Positions 17,329 to 26,625 of a stretch of 63,447 nucleotides of DNA are shown here, piece by piece; within the stretch, counting starts at the first letter, position 1, and every line of letters starts with the position of its first letter. The notes beneath the pieces are model-generated. The model was not told the origin of the DNA, ran no database searches, and saw only the letters and a list, made by a program, of their open reading frames with translations. The DNA is from Verrucomicrobiota bacterium (GTDB taxonomy: Bacteria > Verrucomicrobiota > Verrucomicrobiia > Palsa-1439). The DNA is taken from NCBI GenBank assembly GCA_003152315.1, contig PLZV01000042.1, forward strand, positions 1 through 63,447, read 5' to 3'. The translations under genes were made by a program, and so were the position numbers.

Positions 17329-18259
17329 AATACATTTCGGATTGGCCTGGAACTGGCAGTTTGACCAGGACTTCGTCAATCAGATTGACCGCTCATGCCT
17401 CAATTCCGGCTTAAGTTGTTACCTCGTCGGCAACCACAACCTCCAGCAAACCTTTCTCGAAGTGCAGAACGGCGAGCGGCATTTCACCTGGTTCCTCGAC
17501 CGCGCCAGCGACGAGGACGAGCGCTTCCTGAAGTTCAACCAGTTGCTCCAGTCGAAGGGCGCCAAGTTTCTCAACTCACAGCATAACTATCGCCGCTCCA
17601 TCGACAAGGCGAACATCCACGGCGAACTCCTCGCCCGTGGACTGCAGTTGCCACTGACAATCATTTTGCCGCCCTACGAGAGCGAGCCGAATTTTGACGC
17701 GCGTTTGATTGAACCGCTGGCGTCGCCGTTTGTCGTGAAACCGGCGAAAGGCGGCGGCGGTTTTGGCGTCGTGGTCGGCGCCACGCGGCCGGACGACGTC
17801 ATGCAAACCCGCGCCAAGTTCCGCAACCAGCGCTTCCTCATCCAGCAGCGCGTCGTCCCGCAAATCCTCAACGGCCGCCGCGCCTGGTTCCGCGTGTACC
17901 ACGTTTGCGGTTCGATCATCCCGTGCTGGTGGGACGACACCACGCACCGCTATGCCGTCGTCACCCCCTCGGACCGCGCACACGTGAATGTGGATGAACT
18001 CAGCCGCATTATCCGCATCATCGCCGATGTCTCCAAACTCGATTTCTTCAGCACCGAGATCGCGCTGGAACACGATGGCCGCTACTTTGTCGTCGATTAC
18101 GTCAACGACCCGTGCGACATGCGCCCGCAAAGCAAGTATTTCGACGGCGTGCCCGACACCATCGTCGCCATGATCGTCTCCTGCATCACCGGCCACATCA
18201 AAAAACAGTTCGCCCCCACCGCCCAGCCCACCGACGAAGACGCATACCTGTGGCCGTGA
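17300..18259 (+). CDS. ATP-grasp-like protein coupled to kamA
   Basis: A 319-residue protein with ATP-grasp features. A glycine-rich loop after two lysines (V-V-K-P-A-K-G-G-G-G-F-G-V) lies near residues 147-159, and an acidic metal-binding end (F-V-V-D-Y-V-N-D-P-C-D-M) lies near 264-275. ATP-grasp enzymes join an activated carboxylate to an amine. It begins inside kamA (29-bp overlap), so the two products are probably made in step. Ligation of a KamA product, such as beta-lysine, to a partner is the natural hypothesis; no known pathway is recognised. Confidence 0.75.
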   Translation: MDTTARRSTEIHFGLAWNWQFDQDFVNQIDRSCLNSGLSCYLVGNHNLQQTFLEVQNGERHFTWFLDRASDEDERFLKFNQLLQSKGAKFLNSQHNYRRSIDKANIHGELLARGLQLPLTIILPPYESEPNFDARLIEPLASPFVVKPAKGGGGFGVVVGATRPDDVMQTRAKFRNQRFLIQQRVVPQILNGRRAWFRVYHVCGSIIPCWWDDTTHRYAVVTPSDRAHVNVDELSRIIRIIADVSKLDFFSTEIALEHDGRYFVVDYVNDPCDMRPQSKYFDGVPDTIVAMIVSCITGHIKKQFAPTAQPTDEDAYLWP

Positions 18260-18333
18260 TCGACGGAAATTAGTTGCTGCCGATTTCGCGGTTGTGCATC
18301 AGTCGTTTTTGGGCGATAATCTCATGCGTGCGT

Positions 18334-18648
18334 ATGCGTCCCGAACAAGATAGAAAATTGATCAGAACGTTGGTTTCTCTGCCTCTCTTGTTGGGTTGCT
18401 TGGGCCTTTGTTGTTGCACTATCTATTGCATACAGCGCACCGGTTTCTTCAATCATTCGATCTACTCGCTTGACCGATTGATTCAGTATCATCTCAATGA
18501 GCTTGGCAATTTCGCTCTGTTTGCCGGCCTGTCCGGTATGTTGCTGGGCTTGGTAATTATTTGGCTTCAAGGCCGGAGTCCGATTGTAATCTACGGGACT
18601 ATTACTTCATTTGTGGCATCACTAGCGTCGTTTCTTCTCCCGCTCTAA
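18334..18648 (+). CDS. Small three-helix membrane protein
   Basis: A 104-residue protein with hydrophobic segments at about 14-35, 60-77 and 86-104, ending at F-L-L-P-L. A cluster of cysteines (C-C-C-T-I-Y-C) lies in the first segment. No family is recognised. The start at 18334 gives M-R-P-E-Q-D-R-K; upstream in-frame sequence is also open, so the start is not certain. Confidence 0.5.
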   Translation: MRPEQDRKLIRTLVSLPLLLGCLGLCCCTIYCIQRTGFFNHSIYSLDRLIQYHLNELGNFALFAGLSGMLLGLVIIWLQGRSPIVIYGTITSFVASLASFLLPL

Positions 18649-18699
18649 GGCGTTACATCTGACAGAGCCACTAACGTCAGTTGCTGCTCGTCGTAACAA

Positions 18700-19452
18700 T
18701 CACTTCTTCACCATCAAGTGCACCGCCACAATCACGCCGAAGATTACGACTGCGCCGCGCAGGATGCGAGGTGACATCCGTTGCGCGAATTTCGCGCCGA
18801 CGAATCCGCCCGCGATGGCCGCGACCGCCATTACCAGCGCGATCTTCAAGACCGCCGCGCCGACCGCGATAAAATAGACTGCCGCGATCCCGTTGATGAC
18901 TACCGCGAGGAAGTTCTTCATGCCGTTCGCCGCCTGCAAATCCTCCGGCAGAAAGATCGCCATCGCCGCCAGCATCAGGATTCCAATGCCCGCGCCGAAA
19001 TAACCGCCGTAAACCGCGATGGCAAATTGCGACAACCAGATCGCCGCCGCGTGTTTCTTTGGGTGCGCCTCCGCCCGCTGGGAAATCCACCGGCCAATCG
19101 GTTCGTTGAGCAGGAGCAACGCACAGGCGAGCAGGATCAGGAACGGGACGATGAGTCGAAAGAAGCTCTCGGGGGTTTTCAGCAGCAGGATCGCGCCCAG
19201 AAGTCCGCCGATCAGCGATGGCAGCGCAAGCGTCCAAACACGCGCGCGATTTTCACTAAGCTGGCGTCGATACGCCCACGAACTCGTCACTGACCCCGGC
19301 CAGACCGCCACCGTGCTCGTGGCATTGGCCGTGATCGACGGCATACCGGAATAGAGCAGGGCAGGGAATGTCAGCAAGGTACCGCCGCCGGCGATGGCGT
19401 TGACGAAGCCCGCGCCAAACGCCGCGAGCGAACCGAGCCAGTAAATCTGCAT
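18700..19452 (-). CDS. TauE/SafE-type sulfite exporter family membrane protein
   Basis: A 250-residue protein with about eight hydrophobic segments. The N-terminal half-repeat carries G-F-V-N-A-I-A-G-G-G-T-L-L-T-F-P-A-L, and a later part has Y-G-G-Y-F-G-A-G-I-G-I, both characteristic of the TauE/SafE family. These export sulfite or organosulfur anions, but the substrate here is unknown. It converges with the small membrane protein gene and diverges from the methyltransferase gene. A second member lies at 53520-54284. Confidence 0.9.
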   Translation of the reverse strand: MQIYWLGSLAAFGAGFVNAIAGGGTLLTFPALLYSGMPSITANATSTVAVWPGSVTSSWAYRRQLSENRARVWTLALPSLIGGLLGAILLLKTPESFFRLIVPFLILLACALLLLNEPIGRWISQRAEAHPKKHAAAIWLSQFAIAVYGGYFGAGIGILMLAAMAIFLPEDLQAANGMKNFLAVVINGIAAVYFIAVGAAVLKIALVMAVAAIAGGFVGAKFAQRMSPRILRGAVVIFGVIVAVHLMVKK

Positions 19453-19483
19453 AAGTCATGCATTATACCAAATGCCCCGCGCC

Positions 19484-19593
19484 GATTGTAGGGCAAGCGC
19501 TCCGCTTGCCGTCGTTCATCTTAATTCCGGAATGGAGGGACGCGCTCCGTCGCGTCCGTTCGATCAATGCGGCCACGACGGAGCGTGGCCCTC
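19484..19593 (+). repeat. Three TGTAG/GGAGGG-type hairpins
   Basis: Hairpins lie at 19484-19510 (GGCAAGCGCTCCGCTTGCC), 19533-19558 (GGACGCGCTCCGTCGCGTCC) and 19571-19593 (GGCCACGACGGAGCGTGGCC). All share the layout of a short leader, a stem unique to that copy and a GCTCCG-like turn. They fill the gap before the methyltransferase gene. Confidence 0.6.
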
Positions 19594-19654
19594 CACATCA
19601 GGACGCCATATTCGCGGCTTGGCCTGCCACTCCCACTCTGTTAGCGTCAGCAAC

Positions 19655-20839
19655 ATGCCGTCTGTATTTTTAAAGAAGAACAAGGAACGCCGCCTCTACT
19701 CGGGCCACAGTTGGGTTTACTCCAGCGAAATCGACCGGATCACCGGTGATCCCGATCCCAGGGATGGCGACGCCGTGGACATCCGCGACCACAAAGACCG
19801 CTTTTTTGGCCGCGGCCTGTTAAACACCCACTCGCAAATCACCGTGCGGCGGTTCACCACGCAGAAGGAGGAACTCGACCGCGCGTTCTTCACCCGTCGC
19901 ATCGAGGAGGCCCTGGCCTACCGACGGGAAGATACATCCATCAGCGACACCGGAGCTTTTCGCGTGGTCTCCTCCGAGGGCGACCAGCTACCCGGCCTCA
20001 TCGTCGATCAATATGGCGACTATCTCGTGATCCAGGCGCTCACGTTGGGAATCGACCAGCGCAAGGGGCAGATCGTCGAAATCCTTCGGGAGTTGTTTGA
20101 ACCGCGGGCCATCGTCGAGCGCAGCGATGTCCCCAGCCGCAAACTGGAAGGGCTGGAGGAAACGAAAGGCGTCCTCTTCGGCGAGACCGGCGCTATCGTC
20201 CGCGCGCAGTTTGCGGGGTTCTCCATTGAGGTCAACCTGCTCGAAGACCAGAAAACCGGTTTCTTCCTCGACCAACGCGACAATTACGCCGAGGTCGCGC
20301 GCCACTGCGCGGGCAAACGCGTCCTCGATTGTTTCACGTATCACGGCGGGTTCGCCCTGGCCGCGGCCGTGGCGAGCGCCAAGAGCGTGGAGTCGGTCGA
20401 AATCTCGGAACAAGCGGTTGCCCGCGCGCGCAAGAACGCCGAATTGAACGGGTTGACGGGAAAGATCCAGTTCGTTTGCGCCAACGCATTCGATGTCCTG
20501 AAAAAATATGACGGCGACAAACGACAGTACGACGTGATCGTGCTCGATCCGCCCACGTTCACGCGCACGCGGGAGAATGTCGAAGGCGCGCTCCGCGGTT
20601 ACAAGGAGATCAACCTGCGCGCGCTGAAGATGCTTCCACCCGGCGGCATCCTCGCCACGTTCACCTGCTCGCATCACATCGACGCCGCGCTATTCAAGTC
20701 GGTGGTCGTCGAGGCGGCGGCGGACGCAAAGAAAACCGTGCGCCTGGTCAAAGTGCTCACCCAATCGCCCGATCACCCGATTCTGCCCGCCATTCCCGAA
20801 ACCGAGTATCTTCGCGGCCTGCTGCTTGAGGTGGTGTGA
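19655..20839 (+). CDS. Class I SAM-dependent rRNA methyltransferase (RlmI-like)
   Basis: A 394-residue protein with the RlmI/RlmK layout. A PUA domain comes first (K-K-N-K-E-R-R-L-Y-S-G-H-S-W-V-Y), a central EEHEE-like domain follows, and then the Rossmann methyltransferase with F-F-L-D-Q-R-D, V-L-D-C-F-T-Y-H-G-G-F and D-P-P-T-F-T. RlmI methylates C5 of a 23S rRNA cytosine. The start at 19655 is where homology begins; the frame is open upstream through repeats. Its catalytic half resembles the C-terminal half of the fusion at 8789-10291. Confidence 0.92.
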   Translation: MPSVFLKKNKERRLYSGHSWVYSSEIDRITGDPDPRDGDAVDIRDHKDRFFGRGLLNTHSQITVRRFTTQKEELDRAFFTRRIEEALAYRREDTSISDTGAFRVVSSEGDQLPGLIVDQYGDYLVIQALTLGIDQRKGQIVEILRELFEPRAIVERSDVPSRKLEGLEETKGVLFGETGAIVRAQFAGFSIEVNLLEDQKTGFFLDQRDNYAEVARHCAGKRVLDCFTYHGGFALAAAVASAKSVESVEISEQAVARARKNAELNGLTGKIQFVCANAFDVLKKYDGDKRQYDVIVLDPPTFTRTRENVEGALRGYKEINLRALKMLPPGGILATFTCSHHIDAALFKSVVVEAAADAKKTVRLVKVLTQSPDHPILPAIPETEYLRGLLLEVV

Positions 20840-20861
20840 TGATGAAACTACCGGGGGACTT

Positions 20862-20915
20862 TGTAGCCGCACCCTTTAGGGTGCGAAATCGCGCGGGCTA
20901 AAGCCTGCGACTACA
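20862..20915. repeat. Paired TGTAG hairpins (stems TTTAGGGTGCG and GGCTAAAGCC)
   Basis: Two palindromes: one with arms GCACCC/GGGTGCG around TTTA, the other with GCGGGCT/AGCCTGC around AA. The same two palindromes occur at 31651-31701 in the opposite relative order. Confidence 0.7.
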
Positions 20916-20929
20916 TTGCGGAGTTCGTG

Positions 20930-22447
20930 ATGAATGCAACGGAACCAAAGATCGAAGAACTGAAACAGCGTCTCGCTGAGATCAATGACGTGCGCTCCGC
21001 CGCCGCCGTCTTGAACTGGGACCAGATGACCTACATGCCGCCCGGCGGCGCCGAGGCGCGCGGACGGCAGGTGGCGACGTTGGAGCAAATCGCCCACGAG
21101 AAGTTCACGCATCCTTCCATCGGTCGCATGCTCACGGAGTTGCGGTCGCTCGAGCGAACCTTCCCCGCCGATTCCGACGAGGCCGCCCTGATTCGCATCG
21201 CCCGCCGCGATTACGACCGCGCGGTGAAAGTTCCGCCCGCGTTCATCGCAAAATTCAGCGCGCACCAATCCGCCACCTACGAAGCCTGGGCGAAGGCGCG
21301 GCCCGCCAACGATTTTGCCGCGGTCCGTCCGTATCTGGAAAAGACGCTCGAATACAGCCGCGAGTTGGCGAACTACTTCCCCGGCTACGACCATATTGCC
21401 GACCCGTTGATTGATTTCGCCGATTTCGGAATGAAAGCGGCCACGGTGCGGGCGTTGTTTGCGGAATTACGCAAAGAACTCGTGCCACTCGTGCAGGCGA
21501 TTACCGCGCAGCCAACTGCGGACGACACGTGCCTCCGCCAGAAATTTCCCGAAGCCCAGCAACTCGCCTTCGGTTGCGCCGTCGTCAAACAGCTCGGCTA
21601 CGATTTCCAGCGCGGTCGGCAGGACAAGACGCACCATCCGTTCTGCACGACGTTCTCGCTGGGTGACGTGCGCATCACGACGCGCGTCAAGGAGGACAAT
21701 CTCGGCGACGCGTTGTTCAGCACCATCCACGAAGCGGGCCACGCGATGTACGAGCAGGGGATTCGGCGCGAGCTGGAAGGCACCCCGCTGGCACGCGGGA
21801 CTTCATCGGGCGTTCACGAAAGCCAGTCGCGGCTCTGGGAAAACCTCGTCGGCCGCGGCCGGGGTTTCTGGCGGTACTTCTACCCGAAACTTCAGGCGGC
21901 ATTCCCCGCGCAACTCGGCAGCGTCCCGCTCGACATGTTCTACCGCGCCATCAACAAGGTCGAACGCTCGCTGATCCGCACCGACGCGGACGAAGTGACC
22001 TACAATCTCCACGTCATGATCCGCTTTGACTTTGAACTGCAACTGCTCGAGGGCAAGCTCGCCGTCCGCGACCTGCCCGAAGCCTGGCGCGAACGCTACA
22101 AGGCCGACCTCGGCATCGCCTCGCCCCACGACCGCGACGGCGTGCTGCAAGATGTGCATTGGTTCGGCGGACAAATCGGCGGCTCGTTTCAGGGTTACAC
22201 ACTCGGCAACATCCTCAGTGCCCAGTTTTATGATGCCGCATTGCGAGCGAGTCCCGGCATCCCCGACCAAATCGCGAACGGCGAATTCACCACACTCCAC
22301 AGTTGGCTCCAGGAAAACATCTACCAACACGGCGCCAAGTTCACCGCCAACGAAATCGTAAAACGCGCCACCGGCCAGCCACTCACGATTGAGCCGTACA
22401 TCCGCTATTTGCGAACGAAGTACGGGGAGTTGTATAAACTCGGATGA
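20930..22447 (+). CDS. Carboxypeptidase M32 (Taq type)
   Basis: A 505-residue metallocarboxypeptidase that removes C-terminal residues from peptides. The zinc motif H267-E-A-G-H271 is in the family context I-H-E-A-G-H-A-M-Y-E-Q-G. The N-terminal L-N-W-D-Q-M-T-Y-M-P-P-G-G and the late H-W-F-G-G-Q-I-G-G-S-F-Q-G-Y are also family signatures. Length is standard. GGAG lies about seven bases before the ATG at 20930; an adjacent GTG is possible. Confidence 0.95.
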   Translation: MNATEPKIEELKQRLAEINDVRSAAAVLNWDQMTYMPPGGAEARGRQVATLEQIAHEKFTHPSIGRMLTELRSLERTFPADSDEAALIRIARRDYDRAVKVPPAFIAKFSAHQSATYEAWAKARPANDFAAVRPYLEKTLEYSRELANYFPGYDHIADPLIDFADFGMKAATVRALFAELRKELVPLVQAITAQPTADDTCLRQKFPEAQQLAFGCAVVKQLGYDFQRGRQDKTHHPFCTTFSLGDVRITTRVKEDNLGDALFSTIHEAGHAMYEQGIRRELEGTPLARGTSSGVHESQSRLWENLVGRGRGFWRYFYPKLQAAFPAQLGSVPLDMFYRAINKVERSLIRTDADEVTYNLHVMIRFDFELQLLEGKLAVRDLPEAWRERYKADLGIASPHDRDGVLQDVHWFGGQIGGSFQGYTLGNILSAQFYDAALRASPGIPDQIANGEFTTLHSWLQENIYQHGAKFTANEIVKRATGQPLTIEPYIRYLRTKYGELYKLG

Positions 22448-22453
22448 CGTCCT

Positions 22454-22840
22454 ATGTGGATAGAGCGAACGGCAGAAGAGGTCACCAAGTGGAATACGGT
22501 TGCTCAGCGTGAGGCACGCAGGCACGGGTTGCTTATGGGTGCAAGCGTCGGTTTTTTTGTGTCTGTACTCGCATCCTGTGGCTGGTTCTTTAGCATGCAG
22601 GGTGTCGTACAACATAGTGTAACTGGCAGCGTTTTGGTGCGTCTTCCGATTTTTGCGGTGCTGGTGCTCCCTTTCTCAGTTTGGATTTATCGGCGCGAGA
22701 GTCATAAGGAGATGACAAAAGCATCCCGGCGCACGATTTGCCCCAAGTGCGATACCGCCGGGGAAGGCAACGCTGGAGCTACGTGTCAATGTGGCGGCGT
22801 GTTCGTGCCGCAGAGTACGATGAAGTGGGTTGAAAGATAG
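22454..22840 (+). CDS. Two-helix membrane protein with a C-terminal zinc-ribbon-like motif
   Basis: A 128-residue protein with hydrophobic segments at about 27-50 and 63-80. The C-terminal cytoplasmic part carries C-P-K-C and C-Q-C-G-G, suggesting a small zinc ribbon. It follows the M32 gene by six bases and is likely co-transcribed with it. No family is recognised. Confidence 0.6.
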   Translation: MWIERTAEEVTKWNTVAQREARRHGLLMGASVGFFVSVLASCGWFFSMQGVVQHSVTGSVLVRLPIFAVLVLPFSVWIYRRESHKEMTKASRRTICPKCDTAGEGNAGATCQCGGVFVPQSTMKWVER

Positions 22841-22855
22841 TATCTGAACTGTTGG

Positions 22856-23863
22856 TCAGGCTAATCTTGGCACATACGACTTCAGCGCCTGTGTGCCTTC
22901 CGCCAGCGGCGTGAGTGTATAGAAACCCAGCGCGGCGGGAAGCAGGATAAATTCTCCGACATTGATACGCTCTTCCTTGCCGTCGGGTGTGAGCAGGCCG
23001 ACTGCGCCTTTGGTGCAACTCAGGATGTGGAACGTGGAGCCGTCGCAGCGGTCGGGCCAGGCGTTGCGCAGTTCGAGGCGGTGCACGTGGAAGTAGGGGC
23101 ACTCGACCAAACGCCACAGGCCGTTGACACCATGGTACTCGACGGTCGCCCGTTGTTTCCTGGGTTCGTAGTCCTGAAAGTCGATGCACGCGAGCGATTC
23201 GCTGATTTGAAGTTTGCGCGGTTTGCCGTCGAGGCCGACCCGGCCCCAATCATAAATGCGGTACGTGGTGTCAGAACTCTGCTGGATTTCGACCAACACG
23301 ACGCCCGCATCGATCGCATGCATACGCCCCGAGGGAACGAAGAAGGTGTCTCCCGTCAAAACGGGAAAGCGGTAGATGTAGTCTTCGATCGTTTTCTCTT
23401 TCCCATTATGGTTTCTGATGCCTTCCAAGGCGCGCATGAAATCAGCGCCCGTAGTGCCACGGCGGAAACCAGCAATAAGGTGCGCATCCTGCTCGGCTTC
23501 GAGCACGCACCACATCTCGGTTTTAGGTTCGCCCTTCAGTTTGGCGGCAACCGAGGCGGGCGGATGAACCTGTAGCGAGAGCCGCTCGCGGGCGTCGAGA
23601 AGTTTGATGAGCAATGGAAAACGGTTGGCCTTACCGCAATTGGTACCTAAAAGCTGCGCTCCATGGGCGGTAATCTGCTCGCGCAACGTCTTGCCTTTGT
23701 CGGGACCGTTGGCGATGACGGACTGGACGTCGTCGCGATCACTGATTTCCCAGGACTCACCGATACGCTTGCCAAAGGGGATCGACTTGCCGTAGCGCGA
23801 GAGCGCCGTTCCGCCCCAAACGCGTTCGACGAGGGCTGGGATAAATTTGTAGGGATAGAGCAT
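22856..23863 (-). CDS. manA: Mannose-6-phosphate isomerase, class I (short type)
   Basis: A 335-residue cupin enzyme interconverting mannose-6-phosphate and fructose-6-phosphate. It has the type I signatures R-V-W-G-G, G-E-S-W-E-I-S, Q-V-H-P-P (zinc ligand H), K-T-E-M-W-C-V-L and P-S-G-R-M-H-A-I-D-A-G-V-V-L-V-E-I-Q-Q-S-S-D-T-T-Y-R split across the active site. The ATG at 23863 is chosen because AAGG is well placed upstream. It diverges from ftsK. Confidence 0.92.
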   Translation of the reverse strand: MLYPYKFIPALVERVWGGTALSRYGKSIPFGKRIGESWEISDRDDVQSVIANGPDKGKTLREQITAHGAQLLGTNCGKANRFPLLIKLLDARERLSLQVHPPASVAAKLKGEPKTEMWCVLEAEQDAHLIAGFRRGTTGADFMRALEGIRNHNGKEKTIEDYIYRFPVLTGDTFFVPSGRMHAIDAGVVLVEIQQSSDTTYRIYDWGRVGLDGKPRKLQISESLACIDFQDYEPRKQRATVEYHGVNGLWRLVECPYFHVHRLELRNAWPDRCDGSTFHILSCTKGAVGLLTPDGKEERINVGEFILLPAALGFYTLTPLAEGTQALKSYVPRLA

Positions 23864-23935
23864 CTTTGTGCCTTGCAGTTCGTTCGAATGTAACATACAC
23901 TTCGCAACCACAAGGAGGATTTGCAACGCTTTTCT

Positions 23936-26491
23936 ATGGGGAAGGACTCGAAGCATTCGGGCGTTCGTGAGATTTGGGCTGTTGTCCTGGTCGTCGCATC
24001 CCTTTTGCTCCTGCTGAGCCTGATTTCGTACGATCCGTACGATGTTGGCCACGTGGCGGCGAGCGGACACAAGCCTGTCGGGAACTTCATCGGCCCCGTC
24101 GGCGCGTGGATCGCTTTTGGCACGTTTCAGATGTTCGGGCTGGCCGCGTACGGACTGATGGCCGTGCTGGCCGTGATCGGCGCGACGCTGTTGCTGGGTA
24201 AAGAACTGCCGTGGCGCGGCAAACTCGGTGCCGGCATTCTCCTGCTGATCTCCCTCAGTTGCCTGCTGCACGTCGCGGGGCTGGAACGCGCGCAACGCGC
24301 ATTGAATCTGCCGGATAGCGCCGGCGGCTTCCTCGGCTTGATCATTGGCGGGTTTTTCCAGAAAATTGTCGGGCGGCCCGGCACGATCCTCGTCTTTGGC
24401 GGGTGCTATCTCATCAGCCTCATTTTGTTGATTAATTTCCGTCCGAGTTACTGGGTGGCATTGACCGCTGGAGCGGCGATGGATTTCTGGCATCGGAAAC
24501 GCAGCAACAAATCCAAGCCCACGGTTGACGACGAGCTGCGCGACCAGGAGCGCGAGTTGACCATCAAGGAGTATCAAACCGACCGCCAGGTGGCTAAACA
24601 GGAAAAGGAAGCTCGCAAACTCGCCACCGAACGCGCCAATGGCGATGACGAATTGGCGCGCGAACGCCGACCGGAACCAAAGTTTGAGGATTACACCGTG
24701 GCGCGGTCTCAGAATGGCGGGGACAAGAAGAAGGCAACCGGTGAGGATGCGCCTTCCATGGCCCAGAAGATCGCCGAGAAGCTCAAGCCGAAGAAAGAAG
24801 GCGCCACAAGTTCCGCCGACGCGGAGGCAGGCGCGGCCACGCCGGCAATTCCCAAACCGAAACGCGAAAAGCCGGTGCCGACGGGCCCCGCCCCCGTGTT
24901 GGGAACCGTCACCGCTGCCTCCGGCGAGGAATACGTGCTGCCGCCGCTCGACATGCTGGAGCAGCCGCCGTTGCCGGGAAAACGCGACGTGATGGAGGAT
25001 TTGAAGGCCAGCGCGAAAGTCCTGCGCGAGACGTTGCAGGAATTTGGCATCGACGTGGAATCCGGCGACGTGACGAAGGGACCGACAGTGACGCTGTTCG
25101 AATTGTACCCCGCCGCCGGCGTGCGGGTAGAGAAGATTTCCTCGCTCTCGAACAACGTCGCCATGGCGATGCGGGCAGAGAAGGTGCGTATTCTCGCGCC
25201 GGTCCCCGGCAAGGGTACGGTGGGCATCGAAGTGCCCAACTCGTCCCGCACGACCGTCTATCTCCGCGATCTTTTGGAATCGGAAGAGTGGCGCAACGCA
25301 ACCGGGACGATCCCCATCGCGTTGGGCCGCGATGTGAAGGGCAATCCGATCATCGGCGACCTGGCCAACATGCCGCATTTGCTGATTGCCGGCGCGACTG
25401 GCTCGGGCAAGACCGTTTGCGTCAACGCGATTCTCGCTTCGTTACTCTATCGCTTCACGGCGGAGGACCTGCGCCTGGTGTTGATCGATCCGAAGATGGT
25501 CGAGATGCAACATTACAACGCCCTGCCGCATCTCATCGTGCCGGTCGTGACCGAGGCGAAGAAAGTGCCATTGGCGTTGGGGTGGGTGATCCGCGAGATG
25601 GAGAAGCGGTTTCAGATTTTCGCCAAGAGTGGCGTCCGCAACATCGGCGCTTTCAACACGCGCCCAAAGAAGTCGGTGAAGCCGGAGACGGAGACTTCCC
25701 TCGATCCGCTGGCCGTAGAAGATGCAGCGAATGAGAAAGAGGAGGCGGAAAAGCCGAAGGCGGAGCAGGAACTGCTCAAGATCGAAGTGCCGCGTGATTT
25801 CGAATTGATAATCCCCGACAAACTGCCGTTCATCGCCGTGGTGGTGGACGAATTGGCCGACCTGATGCAGACCGTCGGCAAGGATGTGGAAATGGCGATT
25901 GCGCGACTCACGGCTTTGGGTCGCGCCGCCGGTATTCATCTGGTGGTCGCGACACAGCGTCCCAGCGTCAATATCGTAACGGGCGTCATCAAGGCCAATA
26001 TCCCCGCCCGCATCGCGTTCCAGGTGGCGTCGATGCAGGACTCGCGGGTCATCCTGGACAGCCAGGGCGCGGAGAAACTGCTCGGCAAGGGCGATATGCT
26101 CTACGAGCCCGGCTCCGGGAAGGCTGTGCGAGCGCAGGGCGTCCTCGTGCTGGACCGGGAGGTTACGCGCATTGTCGATTTCATCGGCAGCCACGCCAAA
26201 CCGCAGTTTGAAAAGGAACTGCACCAGAAACTGCAAAAGAACTCCAGCCTGGGCGACTCCGAGCCGAGCGACGAGGATGAGGAACTGGTCGAGCAGTGCA
26301 TGGAAGTGATTCGCCAGACCAATCGCGCCAGCGTCTCGGTCCTGCAACGTCGCCTGCGCATCGGCTACACTCGCGCCGCTCGGATCATGGACTTGCTGGA
26401 AGAGCGCGGCGTCGTCGGCCCGAACAAAGGCGCCGAACCGCGCGAAATCCTGATCGATTTGGATGGGCAAGTGCCCGCCGAGCGTCAATAG
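23936..26491 (+). CDS. ftsK: DNA translocase FtsK
   Basis: A protein of about 851 residues coordinating chromosome segregation with division. N-terminal membrane helices (about 15-185) are followed by a charged linker and a RecA-like motor with Walker A G-A-T-G-S-G-K-T at 486-493. The Walker B region is A-V-V-V-D-E-L-A-D. A C-terminal gamma winged helix (R-A-S-V-S-V-L-Q-R-R-L-R-I-G-Y-T-R-A-A) follows. The AAGGAGGA at 23912 is 16 bases before the ATG at 23936 and directly before a TTG at 23921, so the exact start is open. Confidence 0.95.
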   Translation: MGKDSKHSGVREIWAVVLVVASLLLLLSLISYDPYDVGHVAASGHKPVGNFIGPVGAWIAFGTFQMFGLAAYGLMAVLAVIGATLLLGKELPWRGKLGAGILLLISLSCLLHVAGLERAQRALNLPDSAGGFLGLIIGGFFQKIVGRPGTILVFGGCYLISLILLINFRPSYWVALTAGAAMDFWHRKRSNKSKPTVDDELRDQERELTIKEYQTDRQVAKQEKEARKLATERANGDDELARERRPEPKFEDYTVARSQNGGDKKKATGEDAPSMAQKIAEKLKPKKEGATSSADAEAGAATPAIPKPKREKPVPTGPAPVLGTVTAASGEEYVLPPLDMLEQPPLPGKRDVMEDLKASAKVLRETLQEFGIDVESGDVTKGPTVTLFELYPAAGVRVEKISSLSNNVAMAMRAEKVRILAPVPGKGTVGIEVPNSSRTTVYLRDLLESEEWRNATGTIPIALGRDVKGNPIIGDLANMPHLLIAGATGSGKTVCVNAILASLLYRFTAEDLRLVLIDPKMVEMQHYNALPHLIVPVVTEAKKVPLALGWVIREMEKRFQIFAKSGVRNIGAFNTRPKKSVKPETETSLDPLAVEDAANEKEEAEKPKAEQELLKIEVPRDFELIIPDKLPFIAVVVDELADLMQTVGKDVEMAIARLTALGRAAGIHLVVATQRPSVNIVTGVIKANIPARIAFQVASMQDSRVILDSQGAEKLLGKGDMLYEPGSGKAVRAQGVLVLDREVTRIVDFIGSHAKPQFEKELHQKLQKNSSLGDSEPSDEDEELVEQCMEVIRQTNRASVSVLQRRLRIGYTRAARIMDLLEERGVVGPNKGAEPREILIDLDGQVPAERQ

Positions 26492-26625
26492 ACTGATATA
26501 ATCCAAGTCGCTGCCGGGGTGAGCTTGTGATGAATACAGGTCTTACTCCGTTCACCATTTATGAGTTGGCTTCCAGCCGCTTCTCGACAGCCTGAGTGGT
26601 GGCCGGCTAGGATGCGGGGCAGCAG

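Noticed and set aside
22856-25378. An 840-codon minus-strand frame extending the phosphomannose isomerase across ftsK
   Set aside because: Homology to the isomerase starts at 23863 with a good ribosome binding site; the remainder is antisense to ftsK.
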